The position numbers were made by a program, and so were the translations under genes. DNA of 39,777 nt from Syntrophaceae bacterium (GTDB taxonomy: Bacteria; Desulfobacterota; SM23-61): NCBI GenBank assembly GCA_013388675.1, contig JACAEW010000311.1, positions 1 through 39,777 of the forward strand, in the 5' to 3' direction. Under the pieces are notes generated by a model. It was not told the DNA's origin. It saw only the letters and a program-made list of their open reading frames with translations, and ran no database searches. Each line of letters opens with the position of its first letter. The first letter of the stretch is position 1. Below, piece after piece: positions 7,658 through 14,257 of the stretch.

Positions 7658-8611
7658 TCAGCCCGCGTGGGGGGGAAAAAGCACCGCCGCAACTTGAGCA
7701 ATTCTTTTCGCCCCCCGGACTTCATAGGGAAGGAGCGGCACTTCGATCAGGGCCATCCGTTTTTCGTACCGGTCGCGCAGCGACTTTAGGTATTTCCGAT
7801 TCATGGCCTGCCGCTGGCGGTGAAAATCGCAATCGGCCTGCTGAACCAAGTTGTTTACAATCAGGTGGCCCACGGTTAGGCCGAAGTCGTCAAAATCCTT
7901 CAGCAGCCGTTCGGTCAAGCGAACCCCCAGCGCCTCCGCGATGGTCACGATCACGCACGCGGTCTCCTCGGAGTTCCGGATAAAATCGAGAACTCTCTGG
8001 GAGAGGTCTTTCCATCCTTCAATGATTTGGAGGATGGTTTTCTTGCTCTTCCTCAGCCGGACCGTGTTGGCGATCCTTCCCAGAGTTCCATACAGGTTCA
8101 TGTAGAACCGGGCGGCCGCTTCCAGATGGTTGAGGAAAAGCTGGGGCAGATGGAGGAGACGCAGCGTATGGCCGGCCGGGGCGGTATCCCAGACGACCCT
8201 CCGGTAGGTCCCGCCCTCCACCAGTTCCAGGATGGTGTGAAGCATGTATTCTTCCTCGATCCCCGGCGCTCCTCCGATGTAATCCACGAAGTCATAATCC
8301 AGGTTGGAAAAAGCGGAGACGACTTCGTAGATTTCGGGACCGAACTTTTCCTTCCACCGCTGCAGAATAACTTCGGAGCTGATCTCCAGGCCGTAGAGAT
8401 TCTCCACCCCCCGGATGCGCCTTTCCTTGTCGCCGATGGAGGTTTCAAAGATATCCGAAAGGGAAGGGGTGGGGTCGGAGGAGATGAGCAGGGTTTTTTC
8501 TCCCCTTTGGGCAAAATGATAGGCCAGGGCCGCGGAGCAGGTTGTCTTCCCCACGCCCCCTTTGCCGCCCACCATGATCAATTTGGATTTGGCGAAATCC
8601 CTGTCCTGCAT
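7658..8611 (-). CDS. ArsA/Get3-family ATPase
   Basis: P-loop ATPase of the SIMIBI class, 317 residues, single domain. Seen: deviant Walker A GGKGGVGKTTCSAALA at 13-28, switch I-like SSDPTPSLSDIFE near 44-56, and the family signature DTAPAGHTLRLL near 141-152. The metalloid-binding cysteine set of true arsenite pumps is not evident; only one cysteine lies in the matching C-terminal region (QQADCDFHRQRQAMN). No arsB, arsR or arsD is nearby, so a role in arsenite efflux is unlikely; targeting or chaperoning of a membrane protein, or an unknown role, fits better. It is the last gene of a minus-strand run, 31 bases after the TIM-barrel gene. The start at ATG 8611 has only a weak GGAA site. Confidence 0.87.
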   Translation of the reverse strand: MQDRDFAKSKLIMVGGKGGVGKTTCSAALAYHFAQRGEKTLLISSDPTPSLSDIFETSIGDKERRIRGVENLYGLEISSEVILQRWKEKFGPEIYEVVSAFSNLDYDFVDYIGGAPGIEEEYMLHTILELVEGGTYRRVVWDTAPAGHTLRLLHLPQLFLNHLEAAARFYMNLYGTLGRIANTVRLRKSKKTILQIIEGWKDLSQRVLDFIRNSEETACVIVTIAEALGVRLTERLLKDFDDFGLTVGHLIVNNLVQQADCDFHRQRQAMNRKYLKSLRDRYEKRMALIEVPLLPYEVRGAKRIAQVAAVLFPPHAG

Positions 8612-8642
8612 GGTTGAATGATTTCCGGGAACCCCTTCCGGG

Positions 8643-9587
8643 TCAAGCTCCTTTCGCGAAGTTCTCCCAGGCTTTTTGCAGGGCCCCTTTGGCTTCCTCC
8701 AGAGTTTCTTCAGGGGTCTGGCCCGCAGGGGTTATGACTTCCAGGCTTAGGACGGGTTTCCCCGTGGAAAAGGTCCGGGAAAAAAAATTCTGTTCCTTCA
8801 GCGTGCGAAAGAAGCCGGCCAGTTCCGGAATCCCGACTTCGCTTCCCGGGAAGCCATAGGGCGGATGCTTGTCCCCGTAGAAGGGGGAAGACCGGTCCCG
8901 GAGCAGACAGTTGCTCAGATGGATGTGGGCAATCACGTCCTCAACCCGGCAGAAGGTCGAGGCCAAATCCTCTTTCAGCTGGAGGACATGGCTGGTATCG
9001 AAGGTTAATCCCAGGTTGGGGTCCCTTTTGCGCAAATCCCTCAGCATCCGGGCGAAATCCAGCGTAGGTCCAATCAGAAAAGGCCTGTCGGTCAGGAGGT
9101 AAAAGTTTTCCACCGAAAGGGTGAGCGGCGCAGAGGGGTTTTTCTCCCGGGCATAGGCGCTGAGGTCAGCGAGAGACCGAGCAAATTTTTCGAGGGCCCG
9201 GCCGCAATCCTCGGCTGCCGGGGCTTCGAAGCCCATCACGTAAAGAACCGAGCACCCATAAACACTGGCTTCATCGATGATTTTTTTGACCTGCTGGACG
9301 GCCCTCTCTCTTCCGTCCTCATCGAGGTCATGAAGGTTGTGCCCGCCGGAACGGCAGTAGCCCCCCCCGGAAAAGACGAGGCTCTTTCCGCTGGCCCGCA
9401 GGACTCCGGCCAGTTCTTTTTGCCTAGCCGGCCCCTCCACCCCGGAGACCTCCAGAGCCTGGAAAAAAGGGTCGGCCGCCAGCTTCCGGGTGATCTCCAG
9501 GGCCGGCCCCTTCCGTCCTCTCGCTTCGGGGAAAAAAGCCTGTACCACAAGGCCCAGGTGAAAATGTTCGGTCCACGGATACCTCAT
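8643..9587 (-). CDS. sugar phosphate isomerase/epimerase-like TIM-barrel protein
   Basis: A 314-residue protein of the xylose-isomerase-like/AP-endonuclease 2 TIM-barrel superfamily. Visible metal-site elements are the glutamate in LSVENFYLLTD, aspartate and histidine in LGLTFDTSHVLQL, histidines in VIAHIHLSNCL, and a late glutamate in LSLEVITPAG. The start at 9587 has GGAGG 6 bases upstream. It lies between the alpha/beta hydrolase (104-base gap with an inverted repeat) and ArsA (31-base gap). Substrate is unknown; members isomerise or epimerise sugars or act as related hydrolases. Fold assignment is firm, function is not. Confidence 0.82.
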   Translation of the reverse strand: MRYPWTEHFHLGLVVQAFFPEARGRKGPALEITRKLAADPFFQALEVSGVEGPARQKELAGVLRASGKSLVFSGGGYCRSGGHNLHDLDEDGRERAVQQVKKIIDEASVYGCSVLYVMGFEAPAAEDCGRALEKFARSLADLSAYAREKNPSAPLTLSVENFYLLTDRPFLIGPTLDFARMLRDLRKRDPNLGLTFDTSHVLQLKEDLASTFCRVEDVIAHIHLSNCLLRDRSSPFYGDKHPPYGFPGSEVGIPELAGFFRTLKEQNFFSRTFSTGKPVLSLEVITPAGQTPEETLEEAKGALQKAWENFAKGA

Positions 9588-9606
9588 CTGTTCCTCCAGG
9601 TTAAAA

Positions 9607-9685
9607 GTTGCTCGTTGCCGGTTGCTGGTTCCTGGTTACGGAAAAAGAACGGCCCTTCCCCCCCGAGAAACGAGCAACCAGCAAC
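9607..9685. repeat. inverted repeat in the gap between hydrolase and TIM-barrel genes
   Basis: GTTGCTCGTT at 9607-9616 is the exact reverse complement of 9669-9678, and GTTGCTGG at 9621-9628 of 9678-9685. The arms are built from variants of one word (GTTGCTNGTT), so alternative pairings are possible. It resembles the repeats at 11126-11178 and 26412-26482 in style. Confidence 0.6.
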
Positions 9686-9690
9686 GTCTT

Positions 9691-10320
9691 TCAATTCTTA
9701 AGATATTTCTCAAAAAATCGTGCGACTTTTTCGGCCATGACTTCTTCTTTTCCCCACCAGAAATGATCGACCCCGGGGAAGAGGGCCAGCTCCTTGGGTT
9801 CGGGCATCTTTTGCACCAATTTCTCCAAGGCCCCGGAGGATACCAACTCATCCTGGGTTCCGCAGACGAAAAGCTTCGGCCGGGTGAATCGGTTAAGGAG
9901 GTTTTCGGGCTGGACAAAAGGGGAAATACCGCCAACCGCCCGAACCCTGGGGTCTTCCAAGGCCACGGGAAAGGCGACGATGGACCCGAAGGAATAGCCG
10001 CATAAACCGATGGCTTCCGGATTTACCTTTGCCTGGCGCTCCCCGAAGGAAAGGGCTGCCTTGGCATCCTCCTTTTCCCCGATCCCGTCCGCGAACCTCC
10101 CCCCGCTTCCGCCCACTCCCCGAAAGTTGAACTTCAGCCAGGCGATGTCCCTATTTCCAAGAGAAGAACACACCGCGTCCACTACGTTATTATGCATGCT
10201 GCCGCCATAGAGCGGGTGCGGGTGGCATACCACGACTAAAGGAAAGGGGCCGGGCCCTTGGGGAACAGAAAATATACCTTCCAGAATGATAGGTCCGGAG
10301 GCGAATTCAATTTTTTTCAT
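9691..10320 (-). CDS. alpha/beta hydrolase (dienelactone-hydrolase-like)
   Basis: A 209-residue serine hydrolase. Seen: N-terminal MKKIEFASGPIILEGIFSVPQG, oxyanion-side motif VVCHPHPLYGGSMHNNVV near 35-52, nucleophile elbow GLCGYSFGSIVAF (Ser in GYSFG), a strand with KLFVCGTQDELVSS carrying the acid Asp, and PGVDHFWWG carrying the catalytic His. The HPHPLYGGSMHNNV segment is typical of small uncharacterised bacterial hydrolases. The ATG at 10320 overlaps the TGA of the enoyl-CoA hydratase (ATGA), which indicates coupling and rules against longer upstream starts. Natural substrate is unknown; a thioesterase or esterase step acting on the hydratase product is possible but unproven. Confidence 0.85.
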   Translation of the reverse strand: MKKIEFASGPIILEGIFSVPQGPGPFPLVVVCHPHPLYGGSMHNNVVDAVCSSLGNRDIAWLKFNFRGVGGSGGRFADGIGEKEDAKAALSFGERQAKVNPEAIGLCGYSFGSIVAFPVALEDPRVRAVGGISPFVQPENLLNRFTRPKLFVCGTQDELVSSGALEKLVQKMPEPKELALFPGVDHFWWGKEEVMAEKVARFFEKYLKN

Positions 10321-11108
10321 TTTTTCTTTAATAGCTGGGCCAAGCCCCTCTGGAGCGTCTGCGGGAAATCTTTGGCCGTGATGAGCAGGCTTTGGACATA
10401 GGCTTCGATCTCCATGTGAGAATTCTTGTCCATCCCCACTCCCCAATCGATGGCCTTCTTGGCCAGGCCGAGGGCCAAGGGGGGCCGCTGCAGCAGCCGG
10501 TTTACGAACTCCCGGGTTTTTTCCTCCAGTTGGGCATCGGGGACCACCTGGTTCAGAAGTCCCATCTCATAGACTTTCCTGGCCGGGAACATATCGCCGG
10601 TCATGATCAGCTCCTTCGCCCAGACCGGGCCGGCCATGCGCGTAAGGCGGGTCGTCCCCCCGCAGTCCGGAATCAGGCCAAGAATAATCTCCGGCACCCC
10701 CAGGGTGGCGCTTTCCGCGGCGATGCGAAAGTCGGCGGTGAGGGCGAGCTCCATCCCCAATCCCCCGCAAAAGCCGTGGATCTTGGCCACCACGGGCTTT
10801 TCCACCTGCTCGACCCGGTTCAGGATGGAATGGATCATATCGATTTCTTCCCGCAGGCGGACCCCGGGCGCCCGCCCGTCATCGCGCCCCACCTGGGCCA
10901 GAAAATGAAAATCGATCCCCGCAGAAAAATGGGTGCCGGCCCCCTGGAGCAAGAGGACCCGGGCTTCCGGGTTCAAACTGAGCTCGGATAAAGCCCTGGA
11001 AAGACCATGCAACACCTCATCGTTTATGGCATTCCGTTTCTCCGGACGGTTCAGGGTAACTATTCCCATTCCATCCTTCACTTCCCATTTGACTGCCTCG
11101 CCGGACAT
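10317..11108 (-). CDS. enoyl-CoA hydratase/isomerase (crotonase family)
   Basis: A 263-residue crotonase-fold enzyme, normal length. Oxyanion-hole segments GAGTHFSAGIDFHFLA (about 56-71) and KIHGFCGGLGMELALTADFRIA (about 108-129) are present. Both glutamates needed for hydration appear conserved: one in GLGMELAL and one in LGVPEIILGLIPDCGGTTRL. This favours a true 2-enoyl-CoA hydratase over an isomerase. An AGGAGG ribosome-binding site lies 5 bases before the ATG at 11108. Its stop overlaps the start of the downstream hydrolase. No acyl-CoA dehydrogenase or thiolase is adjacent, so the exact beta-oxidation-like pathway is unclear. Confidence 0.9.
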   Translation of the reverse strand: MSGEAVKWEVKDGMGIVTLNRPEKRNAINDEVLHGLSRALSELSLNPEARVLLLQGAGTHFSAGIDFHFLAQVGRDDGRAPGVRLREEIDMIHSILNRVEQVEKPVVAKIHGFCGGLGMELALTADFRIAAESATLGVPEIILGLIPDCGGTTRLTRMAGPVWAKELIMTGDMFPARKVYEMGLLNQVVPDAQLEEKTREFVNRLLQRPPLALGLAKKAIDWGVGMDKNSHMEIEAYVQSLLITAKDFPQTLQRGLAQLLKKK

Positions 11109-11125
11109 GGATGCCTCCTTTTCAT

Positions 11126-11178
11126 CGGGTTTCGGGTTTTATTCCCAAGGTTCAAGAAATTTTTTGACTCGAAACCCG
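11126..11178. repeat. inverted repeat between plsC and the enoyl-CoA hydratase gene
   Basis: CGGGTTTCG at 11126-11134 is the exact reverse complement of 11170-11178, separated by 35 bases, with further related words (CGGGTTT, GAACCGGG) to 11193. It occupies most of the gap between two genes on the same strand. Confidence 0.55.
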
Positions 11179-11193
11179 GAACTCGAACCGGGT

Positions 11194-11814
11194 TTAGGTT
11201 AGTCCGCTCAACCTGGCAATTTCCCCCACAATGGCCCGGGTGAAATCCTGGGCCTCAGTCTTTCCGTCGGCAAAGAGAGGACGGCCGATCGCGACCCGGA
11301 CCTCGGGCCTTCGTTTTCCCTCCAGATAACGAATCCCCATGGGAATGAAGGGGAGGGCTTGCTCTCTTTCCCATTTCATCTTTTCCTGAAATCGAAGAAT
11401 CCGCTCGATCAACCGATGTTTGCCGCGTCCCATGGAGCTTGGATAATAGGTGCCTTCGGGAAAGATCACCACGAATTCTTTCTCCACCAACAGTCTTTCC
11501 AGGTGGCGAAAAGAGTCCAGGGTCTTTACCGGATTTGCCCGATCGAGGGGGATTCCACCCATGGATATGAGAAAGTGCCGGACCCCCGGGTAAACGAAGA
11601 GTTCCTGCTTGGCGATGTAGCTGACCGGTCTCCAGGCAGCTAACCCGACGATGGGGATGTCGGTCCAATACTGGTGTTTGGGAAGAAGGACTCCCGGTCC
11701 CATCGCGGGTATGTTCTCCCGGCCGCGAACCTGAATCCGGTAGATCAATCGAAAACAGGGATGGCCAATGGATCGAATGAATTTATAGAGCCAATTCCTG
11801 CGGCGAAAAGTCAC
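11194..11814 (-). CDS. plsC: 1-acyl-sn-glycerol-3-phosphate acyltransferase (PlsC family)
   Basis: Transfers an acyl chain to lysophosphatidic acid or a related acceptor at the inner face of the membrane. The 206 residues contain the acyltransferase block I LLPKHQYWTDIP (H-x4-D), block II-like GGIPLDRANPVKTLDS, block III VVIFPEGTYYPSS and block IV LPFIPMGI. The start is GTG at 11814, preceded by only a weak site. It opens the minus-strand run that leads into the enoyl-CoA hydratase. The exact acceptor is not shown by the sequence; paralogues exist in most genomes, so this need not be the essential phospholipid enzyme. Confidence 0.88.
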   Translation of the reverse strand: MTFRRRNWLYKFIRSIGHPCFRLIYRIQVRGRENIPAMGPGVLLPKHQYWTDIPIVGLAAWRPVSYIAKQELFVYPGVRHFLISMGGIPLDRANPVKTLDSFRHLERLLVEKEFVVIFPEGTYYPSSMGRGKHRLIERILRFQEKMKWEREQALPFIPMGIRYLEGKRRPEVRVAIGRPLFADGKTEAQDFTRAIVGEIARLSGLT

Positions 11815-11897
11815 GGCTCAAATTAGCACAAGGGGGGAGCGGAATCAACTTTTTGGAGAAGGAACCAGGGGGGAAATGGGTGGGCTCCGGGATGGCA

Positions 11898-11923
11898 GGA
11901 GCGATTCAGGAATCGCCCCTACC
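11898..11923 (-). repeat. REP-like palindrome (GTAGGGGC family)
   Basis: GCGATTC (11901-11907) pairs with GAATCGC (11910-11916). Read on the minus strand the element begins GTAGGGGCGATTCC, the same start as the elements at 18865 and 20491. Confidence 0.6.
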
Positions 11924-11989
11924 GGGTTCCGGCTCGCCCGGATTGCCTGCTTAGCGCTTCATGCTCACAAACATGCCGGTAAGAATAAA

Positions 11990-12078
11990 GGGTCTTCTCC
12001 CAATCGAGTGGGTGCTTGAGGAAGATTTTGAGCTTCCCGGGTCTGCCCCTGCCGGAAGAGAGTTGGCCGGGCCCAGGG
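11990..12078 (+). repeat. dispersed intergenic repeat, copy 2
   Basis: Identical to copy 1 over 55 bases (11990-12044) and very similar to 12078. It is followed by a GC-rich tail with CCCGCCCGGGGC (about 12086-12097), which is also found in the opposite-strand copy. Confidence 0.8.
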
Positions 12079-12261
12079 CGGCATCCCGCCCGGGGCAGGA
12101 CATCCTGAGGCAGCGGTTCTTCCATCGGGTCGGGTCGAAAATAAATGGGGTTGTCCCTGTTTAAGCTGGGATTCAGTTTTAGGCGAAGGGGTCGGGGACC
12201 GGTGCCTTGCGGAAGCCGGGCCAGCGCTCCGGAACCCCGGATTTTTCCCGCCGAGGCTGTC

Positions 12262-12350
12262 CCGCCCCGGGCGGGAGGCCCCCCTGGGCCTGGGCGATGG
12301 AGTCGTTTTCTCCCTTTTTACCCACTCGGTTGGGAGAAGACCCAAAATTT
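12262..12350 (-). repeat. dispersed intergenic repeat, diverged copy 3 (inverted)
   Basis: On the minus strand it reads GGGTCTTCTCCCAA then CGAGTGGGT like copies 1 and 2, diverges in the middle, and ends with the GC-rich tail CCCGCCCGGGGCGGGAC. With copy 2 it forms a large imperfect inverted repeat around a centre near 12170. Confidence 0.65.
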
Positions 12351-12381
12351 TCATACTCACTATTCGGGGAGAAAGGTGATA

Positions 12382-12401
12382 CCTCCCCTTGGAAAGGGAG
12401 G
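12382..12401. repeat. short hairpin, CCTCCC/GGGAGG
   Basis: CCTCCC (12382-12387) is complementary to GGGAGG (12396-12401), with an 8-base spacer. It lies 44 bases past the stop codon of the cytochrome c gene (minus strand). There is no T-tract, so it is not a standard terminator. Confidence 0.4.
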
Positions 12402-12444
12402 AAGGAGGGAATTGATCAGCGGTGCCGAATAGGTCATGGGCTAA

Positions 12445-12900
12445 TCAATATTTCACCTTGATCCCGTTCATGTCTTCCTTGGTGATGTCTTTCCACCGCT
12501 TGAGGGTCCAGTTGCCGACCCATTCCTTGAAAAGCTTTAGGTTCTTTTGGCGTTCCTCTTCGGTGGACCCAAGGTGTATATACATGTTTCCCGGTTTTCC
12601 TTCTTTGCCGCCCTTGCCGTCGTCAAGCCGCCTCATGAGGGCCCCCGTATCTGGCCAGGCGGTGTAAAAGATGAGGTGGCTATAGGTGTCCATCCTCATT
12701 CCCTGTCCCTTCGACATCCAGCGGTCCTTGTCTTCCTTGAAAGCCTCATACTCCGGGGCGGAATTCGGGCCATGGCAGGCGAGGCATCGGGCGTCAAAAA
12801 GGGGTTTGATGTGTTTACGGTAGGTTGCTTCTTCGGCCCATGCCGGCCCGCTCAGGGTGAAGAAGAATAGGATCGCCAACAACTTTACCATAGGAATCAT
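12445..12900 (-). CDS. exported monohaem cytochrome c-like protein
   Basis: A 151-residue periplasmic electron carrier. It starts MIPMVKLLAILFFFTLSGPAWAEEA, a Sec signal peptide cleaved after AWA. One haem-binding motif CLACH follows shortly after (about residues 39-43) in IKPLFDARCLACHGPNSAPEYEAF. A distal methionine could come from GQGMRMDTYSH or GNMYIH. The start at 12900 is fixed by GGAGG 8 bases upstream; an upstream in-frame ATG at 12984 would bury the signal peptide. It stands alone, divergent from the MBL-fold gene. The redox partner is not apparent. Confidence 0.85.
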   Translation of the reverse strand: MIPMVKLLAILFFFTLSGPAWAEEATYRKHIKPLFDARCLACHGPNSAPEYEAFKEDKDRWMSKGQGMRMDTYSHLIFYTAWPDTGALMRRLDDGKGGKEGKPGNMYIHLGSTEEERQKNLKLFKEWVGNWTLKRWKDITKEDMNGIKVKY

Positions 12901-13005
12901 CGATAACCCTCCTTTCAAATTTTTTCCATTTAACCACAAAGCACCATAGCCCTCTATGAGGCAAATCAGAAAAAAATTTTTCATTTTGAGAAAAGATGTT
13001 CTTGC

Positions 13006-13035
13006 TTGGCAGGGTAAAATCGCCTCTGTTATAGT
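13006..13035 (+). promoter_or_regulatory. sigma-70-type promoter for the MBL-fold gene
   Basis: TTGGCA (13006-13011), 18-base spacer, TATAGT (13030-13035). Each hexamer differs from consensus by one base. The predicted leader to the ATG at 13120 is about 78 bases. Confidence 0.55.
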
Positions 13036-13119
13036 AGGAAAAAAGTCGGACCGCCGGAAGAACGGCCAAGCGGATTTGACCGGAGGAAAGCGTATTCTAG
13101 GGAAAAGGGATGGCTGGAT

Positions 13120-14229
13120 ATGAAAGAATGGGGGTTCTTTTTTCTATTAACCATGGGGGGCCTCCTGGCCTGCTCCTCCTGCCTGCACAACCCTGCTCCC
13201 TTCGACGAGGCGAAGTGGCGAAGGCAGGTTGAAAGCCAGAGCCCAGAAAAGCTCTACGCGGAACATTTCAAGGACGGACAATATTTCAATCCCTGGATGC
13301 CCATGGACCATGGGGGATTCTGGCGATTTCTGAAATGGAAATTGTCCCCGAAACCCGATTATTCGGAAGAAGCCAAAAATCACAAACCCCAATTTATCCC
13401 CGACCTGAAAAAGAGGATCCAGGCCATGCCCGGCGGGGCCTTTATTGCCTGGGTTGGCCACAGTACGTTCCTGATGCGCCTCCGGGGGGAGTATTGGATC
13501 ACCGACCCGATCTTTTCCGAAAGGGCGCTTTTGCCCAAAAGAATCACTCCCCCGGCGATAACGGGGAAGGAGCTGAACGAACTTACCCCCCGATTGAATG
13601 TAGTGATTTCCCATAATCATCATGACCATCTGGATGCGGACAGCATCCGTTCGCTTCCGGAAGGCACGAGGTTTTTCGTGACCCTCGGTCTGAAAGGGTA
13701 CGTGGAATCTCTTCATAAGGGCCCGGTCCGGGAAATGGATTGGTGGGAGAGCGTGGATGTGGGGGACGGATCGAGATTGGTCTGTCTTCCGGCCCAGCAT
13801 TGGTCGAGGCGACTCGGGCAAGGGTATAACCAAACTCTCTGGGCGAGCTTTTTATTGATCACCCCCGAGGTCTCCATCTACTATGGGGCGGACAGCGGAT
13901 ATTTTATCGGCTACAGAGAGTTCGGAAGAAAATTCCCTCAAATCGACTACGCCCTTTTGTCCACTACCGCCTATCATCCGCGGTGGTTCATGCACTACGC
14001 CCACAAGAGCATTCCGGAGTCTCTGGACGCCTTTACCGACCTGGGGGCAGAGTATTTCATCCCCACCCAGTGGGGCACGTTTCATCTCGGGGACGAGCCT
14101 CCAGGTTACCCGGCCCTTGATTTAATGAGGCACATAAAGGAAAGAAACCTCGATCCCTCCCGCTTTATCATCCTGGACATCGGCCAGATCGAGCCGATCC
14201 GGAAAGGGATTCAGGTAAGGCACGGCTGA
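13120..14229 (+). CDS. metallo-beta-lactamase-fold hydrolase, NAPE-PLD/RomA-like, predicted lipoprotein
   Basis: A 369-residue zinc hydrolase. Its N-terminus has a lipoprotein signal (hydrophobic stretch ending LLAC, Cys 18). The fold is shown by WVGHSTFLMRLRGEYWITDPIFSERA (about 111-136), the metal motif HNHHDH (165-170) followed by LD, LPAQHWSRR carrying the next histidine, and YYGADSGY carrying an aspartate. WVGHSTFL and PAQHWSRR are typical of the N-acyl-phosphatidylethanolamine phospholipase D-like/RomA group, suggesting a lipid or phosphodiester substrate at the cell envelope. The start has a weak ribosome-binding site but is supported by the signal peptide. The next gene begins 28 bases later. 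Confidence 0.87.
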   Translation: MKEWGFFFLLTMGGLLACSSCLHNPAPFDEAKWRRQVESQSPEKLYAEHFKDGQYFNPWMPMDHGGFWRFLKWKLSPKPDYSEEAKNHKPQFIPDLKKRIQAMPGGAFIAWVGHSTFLMRLRGEYWITDPIFSERALLPKRITPPAITGKELNELTPRLNVVISHNHHDHLDADSIRSLPEGTRFFVTLGLKGYVESLHKGPVREMDWWESVDVGDGSRLVCLPAQHWSRRLGQGYNQTLWASFLLITPEVSIYYGADSGYFIGYREFGRKFPQIDYALLSTTAYHPRWFMHYAHKSIPESLDAFTDLGAEYFIPTQWGTFHLGDEPPGYPALDLMRHIKERNLDPSRFIILDIGQIEPIRKGIQVRHG

Positions 14230-14257
14230 AAAAGGAGCCGAGGAGCACCCCCCCGGG

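Larger units (their letters stand above)
11815..12444. other. gene-free intergenic block of 630 bp made of repeats
   Basis: No open frame here has a ribosome-binding site or protein-like composition. It contains, in order, a GTAGGGGC-type palindrome (about 11898-11923), copy 2 of the dispersed repeat (11990-12078, plus orientation), unmatched sequence, copy 3 (about 12262-12350, minus orientation) and a CCTCCC/GGGAGG hairpin (12382-12401). It separates plsC from the cytochrome c gene. Confidence 0.7.

Noticed and set aside
11965..12360. 131-residue minus-strand frame across the repeat block
   Set aside because: It consists of repeat copies 2 and 3 read through; both ends translate similar words because the copies are inverted.
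13007..13025. sigma-54 promoter (GG and GC elements) upstream of the MBL-fold gene
   Set aside because: The GG-to-GC distance is 12 rather than 10 bases; the sigma-70 reading of the same stretch is better.
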